Of a DNA stretch of 64,000 bases, positions 26,641 to 35,193 are shown in pieces. The first letter of the stretch is position 1; each line of letters starts with the position of its first letter. Location of the stretch: positions 231,042 to 295,041 of the forward strand of contig NZ_SMMA01000065.1 of the NCBI RefSeq assembly GCF_009711345.1, given 5' to 3'. A model generated the notes under the pieces. The model did no database searches. It saw only the letters and a list, made by a program, of their open reading frames with translations, and was not told where the DNA came from. A program made the translations under genes and the position numbers. The stretch comes from Pseudovibrio flavus. Its GTDB lineage: Bacteria; Pseudomonadota; Alphaproteobacteria; Rhizobiales; Stappiaceae.

Positions 26641-27516
26641 TTATACGCCCTGTACCTGAAGGGCGAGAAGTGCCTCACGATGCTCTTTAGACAGAGAAAC
26701 CATAGAGCGCTTGTCCAGATCCATTGCCAAAAACACAGAGTCACAAATCGCAATGAAGCGGTTGGTCTTGGCTTCAAAAATGTAATCGCGAATGTTGAAG
26801 GTGTTTTCCTGCACGCTGGTAAAGGCGGAGAGATTGTATAGAGACTCGCCAACCTTCAGTGGGCTGACCCAAGAAAGTTTCTTTTCCAGCACAACGCGGC
26901 CGAACATGTTTTCATCCAGCCATTCGGTGGTCATTGGCGTGCGCTCCCAAGTATGGGCGCTGGCATCGCTCAAAAATCCGGTCAGGAAAGCATCATCTGC
27001 ACGACCTTCCGGCCCTGCATCGCGTGGCAGTATGGTCGAGCGTCCGGTAATGAACGCGCCGGACTCCATAAGGCTTTCCGGTGTCGGGCGGCCTGCATAC
27101 GGGGTCGGTGTGATGCCGCGAGGTGCAGCCTTTGCAGACATGCTGTCTTCAAATTCCTGAAAACGGGAACGCAGCTGCTTGGCAGCGCTCGGGTTAGGTG
27201 TGTAACCGTCAATAGCGGTTGCAGCGACCTCGCCGGTGGAACCCTCGGTCATCTCATGGACAACGCACAGCATATGTGGCCCATCAAAAGCCACGTAAGA
27301 ACGAACCTTGATAAGGGCCGCAACGCGAAGTTCTGCATGGAAACGTACATGACGAACACGGCGGGCGCCTACAATAGATTCACTAAAACCGGTCATTAAA
27401 CGGAATTGCCGGTCCGCTTCTTCAAACTTGGCAAAGTAAAATTGGACGTTAAGGTGATCATTCTCATCACATTCCCATGTATTGACGAATGACAGTAACG
27501 TTTCCAAGGAAGGCAT
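26641..27516 (-). CDS. Acyl-CoA thioesterase-like protein (double hotdog)
   Basis: A 291-aa protein that opens LSFVNTWECDENDHLNVQFY, a hotdog thioesterase signature of the 4-hydroxybenzoyl-CoA thioesterase/FcbC type (WECDENDHLNV). A second hotdog-like half follows after about residue 150 (LDENMFGRVVLEKKLSWVSP). It would hydrolyse acyl-CoA esters; the substrate is not known. The ATG at 27516 follows AAGGA at good spacing, so longer starts upstream are rejected. It lies downstream of an esterase gene on the same strand (66 bases apart) and is probably in one operon with it. Confidence 0.85.
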   Translation of the reverse strand: MPSLETLLSFVNTWECDENDHLNVQFYFAKFEEADRQFRLMTGFSESIVGARRVRHVRFHAELRVAALIKVRSYVAFDGPHMLCVVHEMTEGSTGEVAATAIDGYTPNPSAAKQLRSRFQEFEDSMSAKAAPRGITPTPYAGRPTPESLMESGAFITGRSTILPRDAGPEGRADDAFLTGFLSDASAHTWERTPMTTEWLDENMFGRVVLEKKLSWVSPLKVGESLYNLSAFTSVQENTFNIRDYIFEAKTNRFIAICDSVFLAMDLDKRSMVSLSKEHREALLALQVQGV

Positions 27517-27581
27517 TGCTTGTCCTTTGCACAGATAAAACGAATAGTTTGATGCAGCCCTCAATGCCGCATAAACGCGAA

Positions 27582-28556
27582 CTAGGCGTGCTTTTTCACT
27601 CTGTTCACCAAAAATGTATCTATCCGCTCACGGCTTATCTTGGCAAGGGCAAGATCAAAACTCTGGAAAACATGGCAGCCTTCCTCGTAGATTTCCACGT
27701 ATACTTCGCCTCCTGCCAAGCGAAGGCGTGCGGCCATAAACAAGCTATCATCAATAAGAGGGTCTTGTGTACCCACGCTAAAAAGGGTGCAAGGTAACCC
27801 GCTAAGGTCTGCATACAGCGGTGAAGCATCTGGCGACTGCTTGTCTTGCCCCATCAAAAGGTAGTGTCTGGAAAACAAGTCTAGGTCGCGGGTGTTGAGC
27901 AACAAACGTTTGTCACCCCAGTTACGTGCAGAAGGCGTAAGATTTAGGTCAAAGAACCCTGCGGCAAGTACCGCGGCGCAAAACGGGCTCGCGCTATGCT
28001 TGTCGCGCAAGCGCAGCATGGTCACCACAGCAAGGTTTGCCCCTGCGCTTTCCCCTGCTATGCAAAAGGCCTCCCAGCCATAACGCTCTGCGCCTTCGCC
28101 AATGAGCCAGAGGGCAGCGGCTTCACAGTCATCCGGCGCACACGGGTAAGGGTGCTCTGGTGCCAAACGGTAGTCGACAGACACAACATCCATATTCGTG
28201 TTACGGGCAATCTCTTCCAGCCGTGGGTCCTGATAGCTGGAGGAGCCGTAAACAAAACCGCCACCGTGTATGTAAAGCAAAACCCCTTGCGGCTTACCAG
28301 ATGGCGCTCGCAGTAAACGCAAACCCAGCGGCCCGCCGGAACCGTCGATTTCAAGGTCTTTGGCAACCTGACTGTATTGGGGAATTGGAAAAGCCCCTAG
28401 GCCCTGTAGGCGGCGCTCACGGGTAACCGGCAAAGGAAAGCTCCAAGGGTCCGGCAAAGCAGCGAAGCGCTCCATCAGCTCCTCATTGAAGCTACGGGCT
28501 TCATCCACATGTTGCCTATCAACCTTTACCCATTCAATCTGTGAGGGCATTGCCAT
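27582..28556 (-). CDS. Alpha/beta hydrolase (hormone-sensitive-lipase family esterase)
   Basis: A 324-aa esterase. The oxyanion-hole motif is YIHGGGFVYGSS, the nucleophile elbow is CIAGESAGANLAV (GxSxG), the acid is expected in SVGTQDPLIDDS, and the histidine is in EEGCHVFQSF. These place it in the HSL (family IV) esterase group, which hydrolyses short acyl esters. Two adjacent ATGs (28556 and 28550) can serve as start. It leads the thioesterase gene on the same strand, which would suit a small acyl-ester catabolic pair. The substrate is unknown. Confidence 0.92.
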   Translation of the reverse strand: MAMPSQIEWVKVDRQHVDEARSFNEELMERFAALPDPWSFPLPVTRERRLQGLGAFPIPQYSQVAKDLEIDGSGGPLGLRLLRAPSGKPQGVLLYIHGGGFVYGSSSYQDPRLEEIARNTNMDVVSVDYRLAPEHPYPCAPDDCEAAALWLIGEGAERYGWEAFCIAGESAGANLAVVTMLRLRDKHSASPFCAAVLAAGFFDLNLTPSARNWGDKRLLLNTRDLDLFSRHYLLMGQDKQSPDASPLYADLSGLPCTLFSVGTQDPLIDDSLFMAARLRLAGGEVYVEIYEEGCHVFQSFDLALAKISRERIDTFLVNRVKKHA

Positions 28557-28690
28557 TCCACATTTCCCTTGATTTACCTAGGTTACACATACTGTTCTAA
28601 CATAGTGCCCCTTTCATTCAATCTCCGCTAACCCCTAAGGAACCAGCGGACTGCCACTTGGGTTAAGGGACAGCTAAAGGATTTATCGCC

Positions 28691-29173
28691 ATGCGCCGCT
28701 ACAGCCGCGGGACCGCCCGCATCAAGAAGATCAATGATGGTGATAAGGAAGAAAGCCTGCGGCAAGCGATGGCACGGCTTGAAGTTGCCACACGCGGCAA
28801 GAGCCTTGCTGACATCACCGCAGACGTCGATGAGTGGTTAGCGGATATTGATGCCAATGAAGGTCTGGTGACTTTGTTTGTACGCCATACATCAGCCTCT
28901 CTCACCATTCAGGAAAACACAGACCCACGCGTGCAGATGGATTTGGTCACGGCTCTGGATCGCATGGCGCCGGAAAACTTCAACTGGCTGCACGATGATG
29001 AGGGGGCGGATGATATGCCAGCGCATGTCAAAACCGTCGTAACCGGTGTCAGCCTGCCAATTCCGGTTTTAGGGGGCAGGATGGACCTTGGTATGTGGCA
29101 GGCCGTGTACTTGATTGAGCATCGCAGGCGCGATCATACACGCTCGCTTACGCTCCATTACAGCGGCACTTAA
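28691..29173 (+). CDS. yjbQ: YjbQ family (UPF0047) protein
   Basis: A 160-aa protein of the YjbQ/UPF0047 family. Conserved blocks are LFVRHTSASLTIQENTDP, in which His and Glu are near-invariant, and FNWLHDDEGADDMPAHVKT, ending with GTWQ-type MDLGMWQAVYLIEHR. E. coli YjbQ shows secondary thiamine-phosphate synthase activity, but the physiological role is uncertain. The ATG at 28691 opens a short basic N-terminal extension; a shorter version starting at an internal Met is possible. It is a single gene convergent with pip. Confidence 0.92.
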   Translation: MRRYSRGTARIKKINDGDKEESLRQAMARLEVATRGKSLADITADVDEWLADIDANEGLVTLFVRHTSASLTIQENTDPRVQMDLVTALDRMAPENFNWLHDDEGADDMPAHVKTVVTGVSLPIPVLGGRMDLGMWQAVYLIEHRRRDHTRSLTLHYSGT

Positions 29174-29193
29174 GCCCATAATTGGGCGGGCAG

Positions 29194-29219
29194 GGTGGAG
29201 CGGGCCGGCCCGCGCCACC
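29194..29219. terminator. GC-rich inverted repeat between converging yjbQ and pip
   Basis: Arms GGTGGAGCGGGCC (29194-29206) and GGCCCGCGCCACC (29207-29219) pair over 13 positions with one mismatch and no spacer. It lies 20 bases past the yjbQ stop and 19 before the pip stop. There is no T-tract. It is probably a shared transcription stop. Confidence 0.5.
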
Positions 29220-29238
29220 TTGAAACGGGCATAAGTGG

Positions 29239-30183
29239 CTATTTGAATGCCTCGGTTGCCGCCAGCAAAGCTTGGGTTATGCCCGGCTCGGTCATGGTGT
29301 GTCCGGCATCCTCAACGACGACAAATTGCGCTTCTGGCCAGCGGTTTGCCAGCTCCCAGGCCGTGCGCATTGGGGTAACAACATCATAGCGGCCTTGAAT
29401 GATCTGCGCCGGTATGTGGCGAATGCGGCCCACATCTTCCAGCAGTTGTTCTTGGCGCTCGAAGAAGCCTTGGTTGCGGAAGTAGTGGCATTCGATACGG
29501 GCGAAAGCCAAGGCAATCTGTGGCTCTACAAGGGCTTCAACCCGCAGCGGATCAGGAATAACGGAGAGGGTCGCAGCTTCCCATCTTGTCCAGCGGCGAG
29601 CGGCTTCAAGTCTCACAGCCTCATCATCACAGGTAAGGCGGCGGTGATACGCTTCAACAAGGTCGTCTTGCTCGTCACCGGGGATAAAGCTTTTGTAGAG
29701 CTCAAATTCATCAGGGAAGAGTTCTGACGCTCCCCATTGGTTAAACCACTGTACCTCCGAGCGCCTTACAGTGAAGATGCCTCGCAAGATAATCTCGGTT
29801 ACGACCTCAGGGTGCGACTGGGCATAAGCAAGGGCAAGAGTGGAGCCCCACGAGCCACCGAAAACCTGCCATTTGTCTACGCCGAGGAACTTGCGTAGCT
29901 TCTCAAGGTCTTCGACAAGATGCCAAGTGGTGTTTTCTTCCAGCTCCGCAAACGGGGTCGAGCGACCACATCCACGCTGGTCGAGAACAATGATGCGGTA
30001 GTGCTCAGGATCATGAAACCGGCGCATAAGCGGGCTGGAGCCAGCTCCGGGACCACCATGAAGAATGACGACCGGCTTACCGTTTTTATTCCCGCTCTCT
30101 TCCCAGTAGATCCGGTGAAGCTCGCTTACTTGCAAGTGCCCGCTGGCATAAGGTTCAATCTCTGGAAAAAGCTGGTGGGTCAC
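29239..30183 (-). CDS. pip: Prolyl aminopeptidase
   Basis: Alpha/beta-hydrolase peptidase (family S33) that removes N-terminal proline; 314 aa. Visible are HGGPGAGSSP (oxyanion hole), the nucleophile in GGSWGSTLALAY, the acid in QGRYDVVTP and the histidine in EDAGHTM, together with FDQRGCGRS-like LDQRGCGRSTP. I chose the GTG at 30183 (VTHQLFPEIEPY) because AGGA lies upstream. The in-frame GTG at 30204 falls inside an inverted repeat and is less likely. Confidence 0.93.
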   Translation of the reverse strand: MTHQLFPEIEPYASGHLQVSELHRIYWEESGNKNGKPVVILHGGPGAGSSPLMRRFHDPEHYRIIVLDQRGCGRSTPFAELEENTTWHLVEDLEKLRKFLGVDKWQVFGGSWGSTLALAYAQSHPEVVTEIILRGIFTVRRSEVQWFNQWGASELFPDEFELYKSFIPGDEQDDLVEAYHRRLTCDDEAVRLEAARRWTRWEAATLSVIPDPLRVEALVEPQIALAFARIECHYFRNQGFFERQEQLLEDVGRIRHIPAQIIQGRYDVVTPMRTAWELANRWPEAQFVVVEDAGHTMTEPGITQALLAATEAFK

Positions 30184-30193
30184 GCGGTTTGAT

Positions 30194-30242
30194 CCTGCTA
30201 ACACATTGATTGGAAGGGATATAAAATCCCTGTGCTAGCAGG
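30194..30242 (-). promoter_or_regulatory. Nested hairpin in the leader of pip
   Basis: Outer arms CCTGCTAACACA (30194-30205) and TGTGCTAGCAGG (30231-30242) pair over 12 positions, fully on the minus strand with one G-U. Inside is AGGGAT (30215-30220) / ATCCCT (30226-30231), which shares one base with the outer arm. It lies between the small membrane-protein gene and the pip start. It could be a terminator without T-tract, an mRNA processing site or a translational control element. Confidence 0.45.
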
Positions 30243-30252
30243 AGGTATAGGG

Positions 30253-30618
30253 TCAGTTCGACATGCCCGCAATGAGGCTTACCACCCACAACACAACGGC
30301 AAGTGACATGGTCCACTGGCTGAAGGTTATGTAGGCGATCTCGATTGTATCGCGCTGGTGGTGCATGAGAACAGAAGCGCGCTGGCTTTCCTGTTTATGG
30401 GCAGGAACTGCACTTTGGACAGCTCTAACCATTCTCTCTGGAATGCGGCCAGACTGGTAAAGCAGTATACCGCTGAGGAGGATAGTCATAAGGGCGCCGC
30501 TGCGTAGCGATGCGCACGCGTCAAAGCTAAGACCGGCCATAATGAAAAGCGTACCAAGGGTATACAAACCGCAAAACCGGGCGATTGCCCAATATGCTGC
30601 CTGAGTGGTGCTATCCAT
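30253..30618 (-). CDS. Small membrane protein of unknown function
   Basis: A 121-aa protein with three predicted transmembrane helices (about residues 8-30, 40-55 and 95-118). A short basic/polar loop, QSAVPAHKQESQRASVLMHH, lies between the second and third. I do not recognise the family. The ATG at 30618 follows AGGAG at the expected distance, which supports it being real. It lies upstream of pip on the same strand, separated by the nested hairpin. Confidence 0.7.
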   Translation of the reverse strand: MDSTTQAAYWAIARFCGLYTLGTLFIMAGLSFDACASLRSGALMTILLSGILLYQSGRIPERMVRAVQSAVPAHKQESQRASVLMHHQRDTIEIAYITFSQWTMSLAVVLWVVSLIAGMSN

Positions 30619-30758
30619 CTGCGAACTCCTTACAAAGCGCTTTGGTTTGCATCCATTATACGGGCTTGGTCCTTAGGGGATTTATACGGACGTCCCGTTT
30701 TTTACGTATACCGTAAATAATCGGCAAATCTGCAAATCTCGTGGCAAACCCGAAAAAC

Positions 30759-31718
30759 TCAGGCATTTATTGTTTCTCTAGGCGTTTCAATGCCCTGACT
30801 TGCCTTTGCTTCAATGTCCCGCCACCGCCTATGAGACCAGAGCCACAAATGAGGGTGTTCTCGCACCCACGTTCCAAGCAGTGCGTTGATTGCCATAGTG
30901 GTGATTTCTACATCCCGATTTAGGTCTCCGGTCTGCGAAACCGGCACTTGCGTACAGATCATCTTGAACCGCGCGCCCTTTTCGCGAAGCACCACTCCGG
31001 CCAGAATGGGAGCGTCATGGCGACAGGCGAGAAGCGCAGGTGCATGTGTCGTCTCCGCAGGTAAACCAAGAAACGGAACTGTAAGGCCGCCGGATGTTCT
31101 CTGATCCACGAGCATACCAACCATCTGTCCCTTGCGCAGGGCGCGCATGGCATGCAGCAAGCTATGGTTTCCTTTAGGAACCAAGCCATTGGGGCAGATC
31201 TTCTCTCTGTAGCGTTTCAATATGCCATCAAGGATCGGATTGTTGATCGTGCGATAGAAGTTGAGCTGAGGGTGAGGGATGACGAACGAGGGAGCTGGTG
31301 TCAGCTCCCAATTGCTGAAATGGCCGGATATGGCGAGTGCTCCTCGTCCTTCCGCCAAAATGCTTCTCGCTTCCTCCAACCCCTCAAAGCGAAAGCGCTC
31401 TTTGTCCGATGCAATTCTCGTGAGATTTGGGATCTCGCCGAAAACGCGGCCCATGTTCTCCCACATGGAACATAGGATCTCTTCCCTTTGCTCCTTGGAA
31501 AGCTCCGGCATAATTGCACTAAGGTTTTTGTGGGCCCGCTTGTGGCGATGGGTTAACGGTGCAATCCAGCGCATAAGTTTGCCGGGAATTGCTGATGCCA
31601 CATCGAGGGGGAGAAGCCGAAGCATGCCAAGTAGCAATAGGATTGCGCCTGCCTCAGCCCAGAAACGCACCTGCCTGAGAGCCTCCCCAATGTTTTTCCA
31701 GAATTTATGTTGACCCAC
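30759..31718 (-). CDS. Lysophospholipid/lipid A acyltransferase (LpxL/HtrB family)
   Basis: Inner-membrane acyltransferase of 319 aa. It has one N-terminal helix, the catalytic HX4E motif in ISGHFSNWELTP, FYRTINNPILDGILKRYRE, and the downstream LVDQRTSGGLTVPFLG block, ending in HLWLWSHRRWR. These are hallmarks of the secondary acyltransferases of lipid A. It is a single copy with no other lipid A gene nearby, so whether it adds a lauroyl, myristoyl or very-long-chain group is unknown. The start is GTG at 31718. Confidence 0.92.
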   Translation of the reverse strand: MGQHKFWKNIGEALRQVRFWAEAGAILLLLGMLRLLPLDVASAIPGKLMRWIAPLTHRHKRAHKNLSAIMPELSKEQREEILCSMWENMGRVFGEIPNLTRIASDKERFRFEGLEEARSILAEGRGALAISGHFSNWELTPAPSFVIPHPQLNFYRTINNPILDGILKRYREKICPNGLVPKGNHSLLHAMRALRKGQMVGMLVDQRTSGGLTVPFLGLPAETTHAPALLACRHDAPILAGVVLREKGARFKMICTQVPVSQTGDLNRDVEITTMAINALLGTWVREHPHLWLWSHRRWRDIEAKASQGIETPRETINA

Positions 31719-31820
31719 CGGCCCCTCGTCTCAGATCTCTGACCCAGTCGTGTATGAGCTTGAGATTAAGGGGCAGCTCGATTCTCTTAAAACCTTGGAA
31801 TATTGGAGGTTAGCGGAGGG

Positions 31821-33644
31821 TTAGAAAACTGCCCTCTGCTCCTTCTTCACTTCAGGGCCGGAAGGCGTACGCATCAGGTCCACTTGGTCGAGGCTGTCCG
31901 ATGAAGGCGCTCCGCTAACGAGAGATATGCCAACGGCCGCGATAAACCCAAGAGGAACGGCAAAAATGGATGCTGCTTCCGGCACAACTCCAAACCACAG
32001 CGCTGCTCCGTTCATATGTGACGCGACGAGGTAATAACCTGCAAGCCCTCCGCCAACAATCATCGCGCCCAAGGCTCCATATTTGTTGCACTGCCGCCAC
32101 CAGATGGCGCAGATGAGGACTGGAAGAAAGGCGGAACCAGCAATCGTTAGCGGCCATACAGCCACTTCCATCACAGACTGACCGAAAACAAGGCAGAGAT
32201 AGGCGGCTGCGAATGCAAAGAAGATGAGCAGCGCTCTGGCAACGGTAAGGCGGTGGTGAGTTGCGGCATTGGGCACCGCGACGGAAAACACCAGATCCTG
32301 CGTTATCGCATTGGCAAGAACCAGTAGGAGCGCGCTGGCCGTTGAAAGCGCTGCACATATTGCACCCACTACTACGAAAACACCAAGGACGTAAGGTAGA
32401 CCGCCAATCTGGGGCAGAGCTAGCACCATCGCCTCAAGGCTAAAGCTGATGTTCTGGGCAAGCAAAAGCGGCGAGTCTTGCCCGATTGCAGAACATGCGC
32501 CCCAAGCCGTGTCCACGCTCAAGGCTGGCTCACCACAAATTTGGACCAAACCCAAAGAGCCGAGTTCAAACAGCCAGTTAGGCAGATCAGAAAAGCTTGC
32601 TCCAACGACGCTTTTGAAAACTTCCAGCTTTACGAATGCTGCATATGCAGGGGCGGAGATGGCAATGATACCCACGAACACCAGTGCCCACGCAGCTGAC
32701 CGTCTTGCGCTGTAAGCGGAAGTGGCCGTGCTAAACCGCATCAAAAGGTGAGGAAGGCACATGCTGCCAACCGTAACCGTGAGAGTGATGGCAATGAAGT
32801 TTAACAAGCCCAACTGGCCAAATGGTGCGGTAAAGCCAATGGCTTGATCGGCACTTACAGGTGAAACCGCCTGCTGTAACTCGGCAGCTTCCTTTAGCGC
32901 GATTCCATAGGTTACTTGCGGCAGTGGCAGGCCATAAAGCTGGGCTGAGACGAGAATGACCGGACCTAAATAAGCCAGAAACAGAACGATCAGCTGCAGG
33001 GCCTGAGTACGTGTTACAGAGCGCATCCCACCCGTCAGCGTACAGGCAAGCGCAAGGCCGCAGGTAACGTACAGCGCAAAGCTTGGCTCCAAACCTACGA
33101 TAAACGATAGGAGCTGGCCCCCGATATAGATCTGCGCAACCAGAAACAGGAGGGAGCAGACCACGAGCGCGAGCAGAGCCACCAAGCCAACACTGGTGCT
33201 TTGGAAACGGATCTCCAAAAACTCCGGAAGCGTGTAAGCACCGCTTTTGCGAAAATACGGTGCGATCAAAACAGCGACGAGAACGAGCCCACCTGTCCAG
33301 CCGAGAATGTAACTTAGCCCGTCAAAATTATAGAGATAAATAAAGCCCGCCATGGCCAGAAACGCAGTGCCGGATATCCAATCACCGGCAAGGGCCATGC
33401 CATTATAAACGGCGGGGACATTTCGATCCGCCACGAAAAACTGGGGCACTGTCATGCTTCGTGTGCCAGCACCGATAAGCGCGATCACACCAAGGACAAT
33501 AAAGACGAGAAAGCTTCCGCTAATTCCGGTTGAAATGCCTGCCTGCTCCATAACCGCTAGAAAGGCGAGGAAGACAGTCAGCAAAACGGTGACGACTATA
33601 AACAGAGCCAACGGTCTGTGGCGGAAGGATTTGAGTCCCGACAT
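31821..33644 (-). CDS. Sodium/solute symporter, acetate permease (ActP) type
   Basis: A 607-aa transporter of the SSS family with about thirteen hydrophobic helices. Segments such as GDWISGTAFLAMAGFIYLY, ILGWTGGLVLVAVLIAPYFR with SGAYTLPEFL, and GGMRSVTRTQALQLIVLF are those of cation/acetate symporters. The ATG at 33644 overlaps the TGA of the DUF4212 gene, so the two are translated together, as is usual for this pair. The neighbouring regulator and hybrid kinase suggest the substrate is sensed by that system. Acetate or another short monocarboxylate is the best guess. Confidence 0.9.
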   Translation of the reverse strand: MSGLKSFRHRPLALFIVVTVLLTVFLAFLAVMEQAGISTGISGSFLVFIVLGVIALIGAGTRSMTVPQFFVADRNVPAVYNGMALAGDWISGTAFLAMAGFIYLYNFDGLSYILGWTGGLVLVAVLIAPYFRKSGAYTLPEFLEIRFQSTSVGLVALLALVVCSLLFLVAQIYIGGQLLSFIVGLEPSFALYVTCGLALACTLTGGMRSVTRTQALQLIVLFLAYLGPVILVSAQLYGLPLPQVTYGIALKEAAELQQAVSPVSADQAIGFTAPFGQLGLLNFIAITLTVTVGSMCLPHLLMRFSTATSAYSARRSAAWALVFVGIIAISAPAYAAFVKLEVFKSVVGASFSDLPNWLFELGSLGLVQICGEPALSVDTAWGACSAIGQDSPLLLAQNISFSLEAMVLALPQIGGLPYVLGVFVVVGAICAALSTASALLLVLANAITQDLVFSVAVPNAATHHRLTVARALLIFFAFAAAYLCLVFGQSVMEVAVWPLTIAGSAFLPVLICAIWWRQCNKYGALGAMIVGGGLAGYYLVASHMNGAALWFGVVPEAASIFAVPLGFIAAVGISLVSGAPSSDSLDQVDLMRTPSGPEVKKEQRAVF

Positions 33645-33922
33645 CAGTGCCAATCCTTCTCGTCGTATTCGTGATCTTTAAAGCCGAAAGTTGTGTCCGT
33701 TCGTTCTTGATGGCGGCAGAACCAGAATGCCAAGCCGATAAAAACGACAACCGAACCATTGGCGGCCATGAAGTAGCCAAGGGGAAGGTTGAACACCTGC
33801 CAGTCACCGAGCAGCGGGCTAAGGAGCGCAAATCCAAAAGAAAAAAGCGCGAGCAAAATAAGTGTCGCGAGCATGAGCGCTCTTGTACGCCGCCACCACG
33901 CAATCTGGTTCGGACTGGGCAC
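33644..33922 (-). CDS. DUF4212 small symporter subunit
   Basis: A 92-aa protein with two transmembrane helices (about 15-37 and 48-68). It has WWRRTRALMLATLILLALF and the motif LPLGYFMAANGSVVVFIGL, characteristic of DUF4212, the small partner of ActP-type symporters. The GTG start at 33922 has AGGAG at good spacing. The stop overlaps the symporter ATG (TGATG). It probably forms part of the transporter complex. Confidence 0.92.
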   Translation of the reverse strand: MPSPNQIAWWRRTRALMLATLILLALFSFGFALLSPLLGDWQVFNLPLGYFMAANGSVVVFIGLAFWFCRHQERTDTTFGFKDHEYDEKDWH

Positions 33923-34423
33923 GATACGGGCTCCTGAAACTAATTATCTACAACTTCTACGAACTAGGGCTTTTATATATTCCCTTGGGTTAAACAGAGA
34001 ATACCCGCAGGTTCAATAGGAAAGCTTGCTCCCAAAGATATTACAGAGAGCCGCTTTGGTAATCCGGTAAGTTCTTTATACTGCTACGTCAAATTGTAAT
34101 AATGAAAATATTTCTGGCATTGGTTGCGGTGCCGAAAAAGGTGTCAAGGCATTGTGTGATATGAAAGAATTTTTCATCTATCGGGCCTGCGGCGGTACAA
34201 AATAGCCAGCTTTCCCTTGCCTAACAGTCTTATCTGCGCCTATTCTACTAATAAGAAAGTGTGGTGCGTTGCAAAAATAAAAGGCATCACAATTGAGGAA
34301 CGCTAGTTGTCGCCGTCGTGCAGCCGCATGGTACTTCGGCGCAGCTCCACCTAATTAAACAGGTTAAATTCTTGCTCTGAGAATTCACTTGAAGGTGGAG
34401 ACAATACAAAGGAGGAGCAAGGC
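33923..34423. other. Divergent intergenic region with structured leader
   Basis: This 501-base AT-rich stretch has no credible ORF. It must carry promoters for the leftward DUF4212-symporter operon and the rightward response regulator. The right end holds an inverted repeat that would fold the regulator's leader (see 34345-34400). No tRNA or known riboswitch was recognised. Confidence 0.6.
34345..34400 (+). promoter_or_regulatory. Nested inverted repeats in the response-regulator leader
   Basis: Outer arms CTCCACCT (34345-34352) and AGGTGGAG (34393-34400) are exact complements around 40 bases. Inside, AATTCT and AGAATT (near 34366-34384) form a second perfect arm pair with a seven-base loop. 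The structure ends 12 bases before GGAGGAG, the strong ribosome-binding site of the regulator. A role in RNA control is inferred. Confidence 0.4.
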
Positions 34424-35086
34424 GTGCAAAACGCAGCCCATAGATTCATTATTGCTGATGATCACCCTCTTTTTCGTGGTGCACTGCGACAAACAGTAGA
34501 AAAATTCTTCGAAGGCTCATCAATCATTGAGGTTGGTACGCTTGAGGATGTGTCCGCAGCGCTTGAGCGTGAAGATGATGTAGATCTCATTTTCCTCGAT
34601 CTCACCATGCCGGGTATGCGTGGGTTCTCTGGTCTTATGTACCTTCGTGCGCAGTATGCAGGCGTGCCGATTGTTATCGTATCTGGTAACGAAGATCCGG
34701 CAGCAATGCGCAGCGCAATTGAATTTGGTGCAGCAGGTTACATTCCAAAATCCCTTGGCATTGAAGTAATCAATGATGCGGTAAACACCATCCTGACCGG
34801 TGGTATCTGGACGCCGCCTGATGTCGATATCTCTGGCGAAAGCGATGCAGCCCGTATGGCGCAGCGCATGGCCAGCCTGACACCGCAGCAGGTCCGCGTA
34901 TTGATGATGCTCTCACAGGGCTTGCTCAACAAACAGATCGCCTATGAGCTTTCTGTATCTGAAGCGACCGTGAAAGCGCACGTTTCTGCGATCTTGCAAA
35001 AGCTCGGCGTAGAAAGCCGCACACAGGCGGTTATCGCTGCAGCTAAAATAGAGGCTGGTCAGTGGAACGCTGCTGAAGTGGCGTAA
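34424..35086 (+). CDS. LuxR/NarL-type response regulator
   Basis: A 220-aa regulator starting at GTG 34424 behind GGAGGAG. The receiver domain (about 1-125) has the acidic pair DDHP, the phospho-acceptor in LIFLDLTMPGMRG, the switch serine in VIVSGNE and the lysine in YIPKSLG. The C-terminal LuxR helix-turn-helix (about 150-215) reads LTPQQVRVLMMLSQGLLNKQ. It faces the symporter operon and is followed, convergently, by the hybrid kinase with a symporter-like sensor. Together they probably form one two-component system controlling uptake of a carboxylate. Confidence 0.93.
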   Translation: MQNAAHRFIIADDHPLFRGALRQTVEKFFEGSSIIEVGTLEDVSAALEREDDVDLIFLDLTMPGMRGFSGLMYLRAQYAGVPIVIVSGNEDPAAMRSAIEFGAAGYIPKSLGIEVINDAVNTILTGGIWTPPDVDISGESDAARMAQRMASLTPQQVRVLMMLSQGLLNKQIAYELSVSEATVKAHVSAILQKLGVESRTQAVIAAAKIEAGQWNAAEVA

Positions 35087-35106
35087 TCCCAGTCGACAGT
35101 TTTGAT

Positions 35107-35137
35107 AAAAAAAGAGCCGGTTTAACCGGCTTTTTTG
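35107..35137. terminator. Bidirectional Rho-independent terminator
   Basis: A run of A, AGCCGGTT (35115-35122), one base, AACCGGCT (35124-35131) and a run of T make a compact hairpin with A and T tracts. It ends the response-regulator transcript rightward and, less certainly, the hybrid kinase transcript leftward. Confidence 0.9.
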
Positions 35138-35193
35138 TTGTCTGCGTTTTGAAAAGGAATGAAGCGCGCAGTGCTGGCGCGCTCCTTCTAACT

